Below, one piece after another: positions 22,801 to 35,350 of a DNA stretch of 64,000 bases (positions are counted from its first letter, which is position 1; each line of letters starts with the position of its first letter). The stretch comes from Hetaerina americana (Eukaryota > Arthropoda > Insecta > Odonata > Calopterygidae), in contig JAKTNV010000003.1 of assembly GCA_022747635.1 (NCBI GenBank), positions 14,254,911 to 14,318,910 on the forward strand, in the 5' to 3' direction. The translations under genes and the position numbers were made by a program. The notes beneath the pieces are model-generated. The model had not been told where the DNA came from. It made no database searches and was given only the letters and a program-made list of their open reading frames with translations.

Positions 22801-24800
22801 ATTAAATCGTAGATTACTTGATAATAATATAAATTATGCGGCAAAAACTCAGAATGGAAGTGAGGCCAACACGGGAAGGCAAAATTAACACAATTCACCC
22901 CAATATCCCAGCTCCAGGAAGAAATTCCGACACGCGAGCTTCCGGACAGGTGGCGATTACCAAACCATTAGAGTCAGCTCGTAGTAATTGACTTATGAAT
23001 GTACGTGTCATGAGTTTTTAATTTAAAGACCTAAATGACAAACGGATAGACTGCCACTAAGTTCAGCATTGGATCAATGCACGCTTCTCTTACATCTTCG
23101 AACTCAACTGTCAACATTGACCAGCCGCTCAGATTGATGCTTCGACTGCTACGCCGATTCTCCCACGCAGTAAGATCCGGTTTTACTCTTGAGTGAAGCA
23201 AGGTTCATCTAAAAAATGGATTAGTTTGCGTGACATCTAAATTAAGCCACAAATGCTTGTGAAACAGGAAGTCCTACTAAGTTCTGTGACATATATGTGA
23301 CAATTAGAGTACTACCCTTTGAAATGCAAATTGTAATGCGATTATAATATTAGCATAGAAAAATCACCACAATCAAATATAAGAGGCAGATAAATAGCTA
23401 AAACATTAAAGGTAAAATCGCTTTAAGTCTCTTGTATTTCCCAAAAATTCTTCATAAGTGAATTGCTTCTAGAGTGATTGGAACCTGGTTCCTTAATCCC
23501 TATTTTACGCATACAACTGTCAAAAAAGTTGAGGGTAAGCTTTTCATTACCATATTAATTTACAAGCAAACATTTCATCAAGAAATTCATTGTGAACTCT
23601 AACAAGATCTTTAGCTGCTTTTATCACGAGTAGAAAGAGGTTTAAGTAGTCCTTATAAAAAAGAGATTCAATAGAAGAAAACTGCAATATTAACTTTCTA
23701 TTGGACATCGATAGTGTCTTCCTAGCGTCTTTAATTTTCCTTCATATTATGATTCATCACTTATGGGCGTCTAAAAGACCAAAAGGTTTAAAATTCATGG
23801 AAAAGTAGGGTTTTTTCCAGAATATTATTAATAGAAATGAAACAAATTATTCTAGGAAGTTGATTAGAAATTTCCGTAAGTCTCGTTCCTCCAATATTGT
23901 AAAATATTCCTTAGTTCCAGACGGCTGAGTAGAACAAAACGAATTCGTGCGTAGTTCAACTTGAAAGATGTCCCAAAAAAACTCTGTTTAGTTTTTCGCA
24001 CTATCTATATCGATCACCTTAAGTATTTATTTGATTCTAAACATTGATTTGTTGCTAATTATTGGGTAAGGATGGCTCGCTTCGCCTATGTATGGTACAG
24101 CGGGAAAATTGTATTCACGGCAACGAGTCGTGTTTCTTTCCATGCGTCAACTGTGCATTCTTAGAAGGAACTCGTACCCTGAAAATCAAACAGCCTGAAT
24201 TTAACTGAGGTCTTTCTGAGACTTGAAGCGCATGCTCTGTTCCCAAGAAGTTTCGCCCTACCCACGTTGAGTTAGGAGAGAGGATGAGATGCGTTGCATT
24301 ATGAATTTTATCACTCGATGCATGTTCGCCTTTGCAAAACTCGATTGTCAAATGCGACGAACAAATTCGAACTATGCTAAAAGCCCTTTGACATCTTCCT
24401 ACAATGTTATACTAATTAATATGCGGAGTTTCTCCCCATATTTTCGCCCCACTTATCACTTAGATCACCCTCTACAATTTTTCTACTGTCCTAATTACTT
24501 TGACGACGCAAAACGGATTCTAAAAATTGCAAATTCCCAATTGAAACTACTCCCAACGGTAATTTTCGATGGACACCCGATGGGATTAACGCCGTTGAGA
24601 TGACTTCAAAGGCCCCTGCTGAAACTGTAGGCAGTGCATGTATAAATGTCACGATGACGCACTTCCTATCGTCCACTGGTCATCGGAAAAAGACGCCGAA
24701 AACGTTACGCGGAAGAGAGGCTGGGAGGGAGGTAGGCTGCCGGTCGAGTGGGAGATGCGATGCCCCACAGGGAAATGTCTTGCCGTGACTAATTGGCGAA
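22801..24800. other. AT-rich non-coding sequence
   Basis: Two kilobases with few ORFs above 60 codons until about 24100, then three short unrelated ones. No retroelement, tRNA-like sequence or inverted repeat is noticed. Confidence 0.5.
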
Positions 24801-25085
24801 GTGTGTACCGCCGCCTCCCTCCCCCCCCATTCCCTCCCTCGTCCTCCTCCCCTCCCCCAAAACCAGTCGTCGGATGATCCCCTTCGACCTTGGGCGGTGA
24901 GGTTGGGATCCACATCTGCATTAACACCGCGCTTGCAAACCGACGAAAGGGTGACCGGCGGCCGGGGGCGCCGTGGGGCGGGGAGTTGGCATCATTCGAG
25001 GGCGAGCGAAATTACACACGCGAACACGACGGGGATGAGAGGGCGACGGGCACAGCGGGAGCCATCAGGGGGGCAGCACCCGTGA
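24801..25085. other. Pyrimidine run followed by GC/CpG-rich block
   Basis: A CT-rich stretch (24812-24862) is followed by GC-rich, CpG-containing sequence to about 25080. Several short ORFs overlap on both strands. No promoter element or domain is recognisable. Confidence 0.45.
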
Positions 25086-25440
25086 AAATTCGAAATTTCA
25101 CCAAGCATCCAAAAGTGACGAAATTGTCGCCATTACTCAAACAGTGGACTCGGTAGTTTTTCGGTCCTCAATTTTAAATGGCATTTACATAATATGCAGA
25201 ATAGAAGCCCAATGACAATGGTATTATAAATACCAACTCTAAACTTCAACAAGTGGTGTACGTTACAATACACATGAGTTATGAATGTGAGATCCTACGC
25301 CTTCATCTAGACAGCAGTAAGGCGGTAATTCTAATTTCCGTTATCTTTGGCCACATGAATACTACTACGAGACTAGAAAGAGGAGAGAGGTAATGTGCTT
25401 AAGGTCACAGAAATTTAATTCTATGGACGACACAGTAATT
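25086..25440. other. AT-rich sequence, nothing recognised
   Basis: No gene or repeat is identified. Confidence 0.45.
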
Positions 25441-25454
25441 TAATTTCCGACGGG

Positions 25455-25515
25455 GTTATTCTCGTGACTAACGCACCCTCCCGTAAACCCAAAGGCCGCG
25501 GGTTCCCCCCCCAAT
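25455..25515 (+). repeat. Possible tRNA-like SINE head, degenerate
   Basis: A GTGACTAACGCACCC stretch followed by GCCGCGGGTTCCC resembles the A-box to B-box spacing of tRNA-derived SINE heads, but the B box is spoiled by a C-run. No second copy is seen. Weak call. Confidence 0.25.
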
Positions 25516-25859
25516 TGAGGCATATGTGTTGGTACGGCTCAGTGGTTTGGTACATGAGGCAGCTAGGGACAAGCCATGCGTGGTTTATCGGGACAAACTT
25601 CACGGAGAAGAAGGTTCACTAAAAATATCTGGAGAGGCGTTTTTGCAATTGCCTTAAGCATTTTATAAGCAAAATTTGACGGTTACTAAGGGGCGGAATA
25701 CTAGTTAGTCAAAACTACAATGGGTAAAACTCAGGATATGTGTCGCTGCCTAGTTATTGGACCAGCTTGTTACAGTTAATAGTCAAGCTGCCGTCATTTC
25801 CACGTCAGAAGCGGTCAAAATTTTCCATCTATTTTCGTTCGCAACGGTTACAGGAAGGA

Positions 25860-26160
25860 AGGTCAAAATGGGGAGAGGGGTGGGCGCGCGTCTGAGGGCG
25901 TGTTGGATATGAGGGTGGGTGTGGGGGGGGAGGCGGTGGAGGAGGGGGGGGGAAGAGAGTTCATTTCCCGGCCGAGTGCGTCGGGAGCGTTTTGCGGCGT
26001 GATGGATTGGAACGGTGAGATGAGCTGAAAATGCCCCCTCCTCCCACGTCCCATTGCCCTCCCGCGCCCCCTTCCCCCCCCCCCGACCGACATTGATTCG
26101 CGGAGACGTGGAGGGCGCGCTTTGTCCTTTTGCAAAAGAGAAAGAGAGAGAGCAAGGGAA
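25860..26160. repeat. Purine tract then pyrimidine tract
   Basis: G-rich sequence at 25866-25960, including 8- and 9-guanine runs, switches to a C-rich run at 26035-26085. Overlapping Ser/Pro-rich minus ORFs (25783-26241 and 25863-26408) come from this composition. No gene is supported. Confidence 0.6.
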
Positions 26161-26164
26161 ACAA

Positions 26165-26789
26165 AACACGTCGCGGAGGAGAGCGGGAGAGAACCCATGG
26201 GCATGCTTACTGAGAGCATCATCGGTGGACTGGCAGAGCACGAATGGATGCCCTCGCCCCGATAAATCGAAACCTTGAAGTTGAATTTTTGAGAAGACTG
26301 CTGCACGCCGGTGCTTGCAAGGAGAGCTTTATTAATTAAATGCAAATCCTCTAAGCTGCCAAAAGTGTTAACGGAAACGATTTCGAAAAAAAAGATGAAT
26401 GAATACATAATAACACATGCATTTTTTTTATTTCGTAGGTGATTAGATGAGAAAGAGGAGAAAAATAGCCAATATTTTAGACATAAAATTTGAAAATAAC
26501 TTGGAATTCCTCCTGATTATCCCGAGAAAATAAAAGCTTAGATCCCATCCACTTAACATTAATATTTACCCACAGATACTTTTGCTTCTGAAAATTCCAA
26601 ACAACAGGAAGATGATGGATACCTGTAGATAAAGAATTCGCCGGAGACTGCGAGCACACGAGTTTATTGCTTAATTTTACCAATGTTATTGGTATTCTAT
26701 CGCTTAACTTAGATTTGGAACGTGCACAGGTTAGGCAATGGTAAAACGACAGATTTCCTTGCCCATATTGACATAACAAGATCTGAAAT
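26165..26789. other. AT-rich sequence, nothing recognised
   Basis: One minus ORF (26477-26779) is present and has no recognisable feature. Confidence 0.45.
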
Positions 26790-27130
26790 CCGACAGCACC
26801 ACAAACCTTCGTTCAATTCCACATTTTCCTTCATCCCTTCATTCCGTCCATCATCCCTATCCTATATCTGTCCCTTCCTCGCCCGCCAAACATTCTCCTT
26901 TCTATCACCGTCTTCCACATCCCATTGCCAATCAAAATGCTCCGCATCCACCTTTTGTGCCTTAATTGGACCACGTTGTCGTGCCGCACAAAACAACGCC
27001 CCTTATCAAAATTTTGACGAACCGTTTCTTACTATCCTTACCCGACGTATCTGCCATCAATTATCTCCTCCTTGCGAAAGCTTCTTTGCCTACCACAATT
27101 CTTCTTCTTATGTCCCCACTACTTAGACCA
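26790..27130 (-). mobile_element. N1 non-LTR retrotransposon fragment with internal deletion
   Basis: On the minus strand the fragment begins in the region matching the GGAGGAGGGAGTTGATGAC part of copy A, jumps past the segment encoding WRRMEKVKWTER, and resumes through the GATGGACGGAATGAAGGGAT segment. Compared with copy A, about 100 bases are missing near 26965-26980. Several stops break it. Confidence 0.75.
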
Positions 27131-27539
27131 TTTTGAATATAAATATATAAGGAGTATCAAATGGGAATTATATCCAATAAAAACTAAATTCAATTAGACT
27201 TTTCAATTTCAAAATTATTTTTGCAAAAACAGACATCTTTTCACACATGGGTGCAAAACCAGAAAAAAAACTTTTTTTACAATTCAGTGTTCCCTTAAAG
27301 ATTTTATATTGAAAATCACTGTTTTCGTTATTAAATAACAATGAAGTTAAGGTAAATCTTCTGGTTCTAAAATAACAGCAAAAACGAGATCAAATATAGT
27401 TCGCAAGATGAAGATGAGACTGGCAAGCAAGAAAACAAGCGGCGAACATTCCCGACTACGCATTTCACGTCATGCTTAACCGGATCAAAGTGGAAGAGAG
27501 TTGACCGCGAAGGAATGAGTTCCAACGTGTGATGAAGAT
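27131..27539. other. AT-rich sequence, nothing recognised
   Basis: AT-rich with poly-A and poly-T runs. No gene or repeat family is seen. Confidence 0.45.
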
Positions 27540-27740
27540 GAGAAGGGAGGGTTGCCCCCGTCACGACAGGGATAGAAGGGGGAAGGGCGGCAGTTTGAGG
27601 GGGGGAGGGGTAATTTGGAGGGAGGGAGGAAGAGAGCTGATGCGAGGGAAAGGAGAAACAAGTCCCCTCCCCCCGCCCCTCCGCCTCCCGGGAGACGGCT
27701 GATATGGGGGGGAGGGTGGGTGGGTGGACACCGTGGGGGA
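27540..27740. repeat. Purine/pyrimidine tract with a G-quadruplex motif
   Basis: Plus-strand purine tract (27550-27660), C-rich stretch (27662-27690) and then four guanine runs (7, 3, 3, 3) with single-base spacers at 27706-27724, a textbook G-quadruplex pattern. The overlapping minus ORFs are Pro/Ser-rich artefacts. Confidence 0.65.
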
Positions 27741-28214
27741 ATGTGATCCATCTGATCGGGTCCCGCGACAGCGTCGATCCACGCCGTGGGCGCGGAGGGA
27801 ACCCTTAGCGCATTAGCAGAGACAAAAGAAGTGAGACAAGCGCGTACTCCCTCGCACGCCATTAGAGCTAATAAAAATGAGGGCTAATGGGAATCCATTC
27901 CGATTGAGCCGAAGTTGCTTACGGCCGGGACAATCGACCTCGAAAAACCCAAGTACATACATTGCATCAACAACAACAAGATTCCTCGTTGGTCAAATCA
28001 TTGATATTTCAGCAAGGTTCGAGCCCTGGAACGACAGCTCTCCAGAACGAGAGCAGAGAAAGGGATAGAGTATGGAATAAAAATAATTATTACTATCGGT
28101 ACTCTAACGGTTATTGTCGGTTTCCAATGGAGCAGCCTGAGCAACAGTACAGCTACATATTCACTAGCCTCTCCTAGGAGAAACCAACCTGACATCCGAC
28201 AACACAAAAGCCCC
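27741..28214. other. Mixed sequence, nothing recognised
   Basis: Overlapping short ORFs lie on both strands at 27877-28207. No family is recognised. Confidence 0.4.
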
Positions 28215-28320
28215 TCTACAATTCCGCGTACTTCCTTCCTACCTTCATCCCGTCCAACATTCTTATACCTACTCCTTCTTTATCCTCTATCACACCCTTC
28301 ATTACAAATCAAAATGTACA
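28215..28320 (-). mobile_element. N1 retrotransposon, short fragment
   Basis: CTTCATCCCGTCCAACATTC, then TCTATCACACCCTTCA and ATCAAAATG on the plus strand match the complement of the GMLDGIKGGRKY to KTVIEGR coding region seen in copy A. It is short and diverged. Confidence 0.55.
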
Positions 28321-29026
28321 TAATTAGTCGGATGCACAGAAAAATTCAGCTTTTTAACGTAAGTGTCTCGTCAAGAGCGACGGACAACAATGTGCAGAGA
28401 TTAATATTTTTTTCTAATTTGAAGCATCCATTGTTTTTGCACGAATCAACTCTCGCGTAACTGAAAAGTCTCTACCTGAGCATTATCATACCAGAAAATA
28501 TGATTTGGAAAACAAACTAACATTTATTAAAAGCTCATAAAAGGAAGCAGCACACGAACCTTTGGAGAAAATTTAGCGAGTCCTGCTATTTTATAATACC
28601 ACTTAGACTTCTATGGAAAACACAATTTCATAGTTTGAGACCTATTTTTCTACTTATTCGACATCAATTTAACTACAGAATGCAAGAATGGTTATATCGA
28701 GATTTTCCTAAGCTGAAAACGCTTTATCTATTTTTTAAAGAGTAAGATTTGGAGAAACTTCAGACAACATCCTCGCCCATTGCGGGACTTAAACTCAAGA
28801 TATTACGATTATCCGACGAGCATAAAACTAAACTTGTAAAACCAACGATAGTATGATAATCTTTGTAAATTCTGACGCCTTATTTATTTTCACAGTTTAT
28901 TGGAACATCGAAATTACTGACACTATCGAGGAAAATGCCAGAAATAGAAAATGTTTCGTAAAAAACTCTCCAATCAATCATTATAAGTATCAAAGTTACA
29001 TAGTTTCACGCGCGATGGGGTGGAAT
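28321..29026. other. AT-rich sequence with a weak tRNA-like motif
   Basis: Around 28780-28825, the minus strand reads GCTCGTCGGATAATCG...GAGTTTAAGTCCCGC, resembling the anticodon-to-T-arm half of a tRNA, possibly a decayed SINE head. Nothing else is recognised. Confidence 0.35.
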
Positions 29027-29146
29027 TCGAACATACTAAAGAAAAGATGTAAACATTTTCCACTAGATATAGTGGAAAGCCTTTCCACTAGATAATTATT
29101 TAGTGGAAAATTGTCACTATCTTTTCTTTATTATAAGTCTCGAATG
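29027..29146. repeat. Nested palindrome with two inner hairpins
   Basis: Outer arms AAAGAAAAGAT (29038-29048) and ATCTTTTCTTT (29119-29129) pair perfectly and extend imperfectly to TTCGA/TCGAA at the edges. Inside are two hairpins with the same 9-bp stem, TTTCCACTA/TAGTGGAAA: one at 29057-29078 with a 4-base loop and one at 29082-29109 with a 10-base loop. The whole could fold as a three-way junction. This is a MITE-like or foldback layout. No transposase is nearby. Confidence 0.85.
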
Positions 29147-29149
29147 CCG

Positions 29150-30635
29150 AATGCATAATCAGTAATACTGGAGCACAGTGTAATCCGCAGCATAAAGGCA
29201 AGAAAGAACAATCTCAAACTGCCTAAACCGAGATAATAATGCTCTGTGATAACTCGAGATAATCCCCTTCTTCCCGTGACCTTCTACATGCACACATTCC
29301 TGTCTGCTCGAATAAAGTGTAAAAATTCAGACGCTTGGCGAAGCTTCTTGTGGGAATCGTCGGTCAAACAAACGTTTTTTTGAATTACAGCACTCGGTAA
29401 GTACCACACGGTATGCCATAAAAATCCTCTCATTCTCGATTCCTATGGATGGGATTTTTTTCCTCTTTTCAAGATCGCATAAAAGCCCCACTTCAGAAGT
29501 GTCTCCCTTCGAAAGCGAATAGGACTGCGCATGGCGGATTGAGGTTCTTTTTCTCACCCACGGCTCACAAGACGATCCGAAGTAGGCACTTCAAAAGTAG
29601 CAGGAAGGGACGACAGATAGACGAAACCGTCTGACTTTTCGGAACTCGGAATGGCAAGGGTGGAATGGACGAAACGCTCGGGCGGTTTCATCGAAAGACT
29701 CGCATGGAACTTCCGTACATCCTCCACGTCGAGGTGGAAGCGGAGGCGAAATGGACTTCGGCAGATTATAGCATAAGATCCAACCCACATAAAAGAGGGG
29801 GAGAATGAACCCGACTGCTGGGAGACTGGGGCATGTTTAAACTCGCTCAACGCCGGCTTCGCATTCTCAACAAGTGATATACATACAGTATTAGAAATTC
29901 TATGCTCTCTATATCGAGCAACCAAGGCTTTGATAAGTACGTGACATGATGAAATGACAATTTTCCTCAAGCATTAGATGATTTAAGTTTTAAAAAAAGA
30001 CTGCAAAAATGCAATGTTTTTACGGACTATGGAACTGGCAGACGTTTACATAACGCAACAGGAGTCAGTTGAAGTTTTCTCACCTCAAAAGCAATAGGCA
30101 AGTACTTAAATCATGTGATATAGACATACTACTTGATTTACGAAAACGGCACGCTTTTAAAAGAGACAAGTTAAATGTTCAAATTGACTAACTAGATGAA
30201 ATATTAACCTTTTCTCCAAGTAAAGAGCAAAATGGAAAAAAAATATTACAAGAGCGAACGAACAATGCACCAAGTACCGGAGATGAGCTATCCTCATTGA
30301 CGCTGATTGGTCTTCATTAGGATTGATACGTTTTTAATATTATTTCTCCCAATGTCTATCTTCTAGCAATGGGAATGGAAATGGGCCACATGTAAATGTC
30401 TAGCACTTACGTGATAGATGGACGTGACAGTTTCAATATCGGTGAATACACTTTCTTCAAATGATTCCAGGGAGTACCCTGGTAACATACACGGAATTCT
30501 TTCATTCCTTTTTGATCTTCTAACTAATAAAGGCAGATTTTGAGCGGTCCCGAACGACAATTTACTTCTTATTATCACAAGAACGCTCTCTTGTTTGCCT
30601 CACATTATTTATATCTTCTTAACTTCAGCCTGGCT
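29150..30635. other. Mixed sequence, nothing supported
   Basis: A 138-codon minus ORF (29554-29970) is not low-complexity, but I recognise no motif in it, and another minus frame (29591-29788) is open through the same DNA. From 30000 onward the sequence is AT-rich with no features. Confidence 0.4.
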
Positions 30636-30639
30636 TCGT

Positions 30640-30760
30640 GCAGTGTAGAATACCTGCTCTCTCCCTTTCTTGACACCACCTACCCAGCAATCTCCCTTCT
30701 ACTCTTCAATATCCCACTACCTCTCAATATTTCCTCCAACCACTATCTCCGTCTTTTAAA
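30640..30760 (-). mobile_element. Possible N1 retrotransposon fragment, much diverged
   Basis: CTCCCTTCTACTCTTCAATATCCCACTACCTCTCAATA-like text on the plus strand follows the N1 complement (TCTATCACAGTCTTCAACATCCCACTGCCGGTCAAT-type) with many differences. It is the weakest member of the family in this window. Confidence 0.4.
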
Positions 30761-31229
30761 CAAATGGGAATGGCCCCCAAATCAACTTCGCCTCCACCGA
30801 GGCACAGTTCTGTTCGGACCACACTTATATGTCATCAGAAATTAGCTTATCTAAAAGGCAGAGCAATGGAAGGATTGCAATTGCCATCACAACGAAAGAG
30901 TAGCACGGCCACAAAGTCATTCTTATAACGATTTGTTTTTTTTTAAGTTTGGTGTTTAAGGTCACAATTGGACAAGAAACCTGTATGCACGCTGGTTTTA
31001 ACACAACACATAAAACTATTCCTTATAATACAGTAAAGCATCAGTAATTTCTATGATACCGTGAGAATTGCAGGAGTTTTGAATCCATCCGAAGTGTAAC
31101 CGCAATCTCAACGAGACCCCGGCGATAAATTCACATCGCCGATAAATAAGATAACGACCGTTTCAGAAGACAGCTTGGTGAATAAACTCCATCGATTCCT
31201 TAAAAGCGAGAGATTTCAGAATAGGGCTC
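30761..31229. other. Mixed sequence, nothing recognised
   Basis: No coding or repeat signal is identified. Confidence 0.4.
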
Positions 31230-31700
31230 CCTGCGTCCGGCCTTCCCGCATCCCAGAGCCATCCCTCCCCTTCCCTGTGGTTCTGATACGGTGTCCGCAC
31301 CCGGAAATCCAAGGGAGCGGTTTCACACGTAAAGCTACCCAGACGAGGAAGAGGAGAGCGCGGGTGTCTGTCTGCGCGCCCTCGCTTACGCGTGCGGGGA
31401 CGGGGTCGGCCGGGGGGTTCTGTGGTGTCGGTCCGCAGCCGAAAGGGTCGCCGAAAAGAATGGCGGGATGGAAGGAAGGGGAACGAGGATCGAATACTGA
31501 GGAGGGAGGTTCGGTTGACTGGAGTTGTAAAGGGGGTTGGAGACGGGCGGGGAAGAGATGAATGCGGCAAGGGTGGGAGAGGCATGAGGAGAGAGGGGGG
31601 GGCGGCGAGGGGAGGAGGAACGGAACGGGAAAGGGGGAAGGAGTGCCAAATCCATCATGGGAGGGTAAGGGGAGCAGGGGGAAGGAGGGTTGCCTGATCC
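31230..31700. repeat. GC-rich block grading into purine tract
   Basis: 31230-31450 is GC- and CpG-rich, and 31450-31690 is strongly purine-rich on plus with an 8-guanine run near 31596. ORFs on both strands (31163-31585 minus, 31175-31561 plus, 31386-31883 minus, 31392-31697 plus) overlap and show only composition-driven residues. Confidence 0.55.
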
Positions 31701-33059
31701 GGTTAAGCAGTTAGGGATACAAGGTGCCCACCCTTGCGCCATGTTGCAATACCACAGAACCAGAGCGTAGGGATAGGGATGTCCTAAGTTCGGCTCGGCG
31801 GAGGGGATGCATCGAGTGCAGGGCAAGTTTTGACGGGTATCGAAAGTCAGCTTTTTACGTGCAATTTTCAACCTTTTAAGCACAGGAGGCTGGGCAATTG
31901 GCGTTCATGAATCATGCTTGGGGTTACTTTCCTCGCTGATCGAATTTGTATCTCGCAATACTGAGTTAGGACGCTCGTATCTTTTTTTGGGTCTCCTTTG
32001 CCACTTATCGATTTACGAAGATAGTCTGGTGTACCCACTTAAAAGTTCGTAACGTCTAAGAATACAGGTATATTCAACATGAACTCAGCAGATACCTACG
32101 TATTATACTTAGGGCGTTCTGATGAGTCTCCCACTCCCCGATGCGTCATAAAACGTCAATTCTCTTCCTCCTTTTCCCGCACTCTACGTACTATATGAAA
32201 TTCTCCCGTCTGCCTCAACTTTTAACGTCCCTTCAACTTACTTTCCCCGGGGTTTTCACCCGTAAAACTTCCTCTTATCCACAGCATTAATTTTTCTATG
32301 GGAATATTTTTTGCCCTTCCCAACTTAAATTTCTCCAGCAGTCTCCAACAAGAATTCTGCAGAGTAATGTTCGCTGTTTAGGAGGATCTACCAGATTTCA
32401 TTCATTATTTCACGATAAAGATTTAGATGGAGAGTAAGAGGGTAAAAATAGTTCAAATTTCACCGCTGAATAGTCATCACGAATCATTAAAAAATAAAAC
32501 TTCGGGAACACACGCGCAACTGAGGGTGATAAATGAAGATTTACAAAAGTCAGAAAATAACAGCAATGCATGAAGATTATCATACTCGCGAAGTCCGCTC
32601 AATTAGGAGGGACCTGAGCCTACGCTATGGGTGGTCTACGTTGCGGCGTTATTTCTCCCGAAAATTCTAAAGGATTTTTTTGAATTTGACTCCTAGGCAC
32701 GCATCATGCGTTGGCCAACCACTAAATTGCTAACAGGAGGTATTTTAGACTAATCATGGACAGATGAAACACTGAAGTTTGCGCATAAAAGTTATTTTAT
32801 TTACAAGAATGTAGACTATTTCTCTTTGACCTCGAATTTCTTTACGAGGAAGTATTTAATTTACAACATCAGCGGGAAAATTATTACGATTATGAACTTT
32901 TATCATACGAATAAATTCTCGCTGACGGGACTGGGTCGAACACGTTGTTTCAGTACAGCCCCGTATCGCAATTGGAATGTTATAACGATTCAATCGTGTA
33001 GTGCACGGGGATGCACCGTGCAGTCGCCCCACCGTAAAAGTAAGGCAGTAGATGGTTTT
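31701..33059. other. AT-rich sequence, nothing recognised
   Basis: Few ORFs and no repeat family member are seen. Confidence 0.5.
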
Positions 33060-33280
33060 GTGTGGACAGAGAGAGAAGGTTAGGAGGGTTTATTTTCAGA
33101 ACTATGGCAAAGGGGGGGAGGGGCGGGGTTATCTAGAGAGGGTTGGTGACGGAGAGAAAGGATTTATTTCTTTTTTTTATTCTCGAATGGGGGTGGAGAG
33201 CAGTGGTGGTAGACGAAGAGTGAGTGAGCACACTTGAAGAGGAGAATAGGGGCTTAGGGAGGGAGGGGAAGGGGACGAAG
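33060..33280. repeat. Purine-rich tract
   Basis: GGGGGAGGGG and GAGAGAAGG units lie on the plus strand. The ORF at 33052-33237 is Gly/Glu/Arg-rich for this reason. Confidence 0.55.
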
Positions 33281-35350
33281 GGCAACCAGCCTACGGTTGG
33301 AAGACTGGGTGTGAGAACTGTGGAGGCAGCGTTGCCGTTTTAGCAATTCTGGTGCACTATAGTTAACAATTTCATACGTTCTACCTAGCGCTGATTGGTA
33401 TTCCAGAGCGCAACGTTGGACATCTTCAATGCAATTACACAGCAATAGCATAAAATCAATAAGGTCAACGAACGTATATTTTCATATATTTCCCGTCAGT
33501 TGTCTCTCAAACCTTAACACTAAAAAAAAAGTGACCGTTGTAAAAAGAAACTCCAATTAAATTGAGTCATTACTTGATTACCATCCTCTCTCTGTAATTA
33601 TATAAATGTTGTCGAACGGAAGTGAGAGAGGCGTTCAGTTAATCACCCAAACTTTTTCTTTTAATACCGTTTGACTGAGTTTCGGCCATTCGTTGCGCAA
33701 TCGTTACGCGGTGAATTGACTGGAGCGCGATCAGACATTAATTTTGGAATGGCAACATCGCGGACGGTGACTGCTCCTCGACTGTCTGGATGGAAAGGCG
33801 GGCGGCCGCCGACTGCCGCTCCTGATGGCCGTCTGGTCTGGAGTTTTTTGAAGGACTTGACTTCCCAAACTCCTGGCTTTTTTTTATTTATTTATCCGCT
33901 GCGCCGTCGCTGGTGCGGGTGCTAATGCAGATGCAGGGGGACAGGGAGTAGGATCGACTCCGGTTAATTGAGATTTCGAGGCCATTGGGACTCACTGCTG
34001 AAGAGATGATTCCGCCATTACGACCCCGATGCCTCCGATTACGTCTCCCAGGCAGCATACTAATTCCGCAAGCTCTATTCTGAAGTGCGGAGCAAGGAGG
34101 GATCCGGAAAGGGTGGACCGATTCACGTACTTGCATCTGCCCTACCTATCCGTCACTCCTTTCACTCTTGCTCATCCCAGTGATTACTTTTCATTCTCTT
34201 CCGCTCTCTTTCCTACTCGATTAGCGGAACGATTCCCAAGATTGAGTGGGCGTGCTCACATTTTCATTTCACCAATGACTCGGTGCAAATCCGTGACGGG
34301 AATTACACCCGCTTTCAATGTCGGACATGAAGTCACTGCCCGGGGAAAAAATTTAAAGAGGTCCCCGACTTCTACCTCCGCCCCACATTTTGTCCCCCCT
34401 CCGTAATCTCATTGTCTTTTTTTCTTTACTATGGCGTTCGCTCAGGATGCATGGGCTATTGGCGATTCAAAACTCGATTACGAAACATCCTGCGGCTCAA
34501 TCCACGCGGTGCCGGTCGTAATATAAAGATACCATAATTTTTTTAATGCTAATTCCATAATGTTGACATTTCATGTATTTTATGAAGCATGGGAAGCCGG
34601 CGATGGAGGACGCTAGCGGAAAAAACACGAAAGACATAAAAACTGGACAGGTGAAAGGATAATTTGGAAAGCCACTAGACACTAATCCTCGAGTGATACA
34701 CTGCAATGATTAATTAACATTTGTGATTGATTAATCAAACAAATTCGAAAATATTATAAAAACCAAAGACCAGGCATATAGAAGACAGAAAGGTGGAGAC
34801 TTGAGGAAGTGAAACAAGACTATACATCCTTAGTGTAGTCTTTATAGAACGTTCCTTGACCGAAACGTAAGCTTATTCGAACAGCTGGCATATAGATGCT
34901 TTTATATGGTGGATCCCGTACCTTTCGTGCGGATGCGGAGTCCGAAGGTCCAAACTGAAAGAATGTTCCCCTTTAAGAAAGGAAATACCAACAGCATTCC
35001 CGGCTTTAATGACCCTCAAAATGAGCATCGCAAAAAAAGAGAAAAGGATCCTATGTCATCATTCTTTGGACAAATTATCACCGAGCATTAAAAGAACATT
35101 TCAATTTCGACAAAAAAAAAGAACTGAAGAAAACAATTCCTGACATAGAGTTGAAAGTGATCTATTGCACGTTTACAGTCCAATTTCACTTTTGTTCCTT
35201 TCTTTAAAAACAGAGGAAGCTGTGTCATAGCTAGCACAAAAGATTAAGTGCTGACTTTAAGTTATTCGTTGTTTCCATTTCGTGATGCAGCAACTGAATT
35301 CCTTCGAGTGCCATAAATCCAACAGGAGACAAGTCGGAGCAATAATCTCG
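33281..35350. other. Mixed sequence, nothing supported
   Basis: A 125-codon plus ORF at 34029-34406 and shorter ones at 33671-33925 and 34906-35091 show no recognisable domain. A moderately GC-rich patch lies at 33690-33940. No repeat copies are noticed. Confidence 0.4.

Noticed and set aside
22329..22898. Minus-strand ORF of 189 codons
   Set aside because: It is the antisense shadow of the plus-strand N1 retrotransposon fragment.
29554..29970. Minus-strand ORF of 138 codons with fairly normal composition
   Set aside because: No recognisable motif is seen and another minus frame is open through the same bases. Transcript evidence would be needed to revive it.
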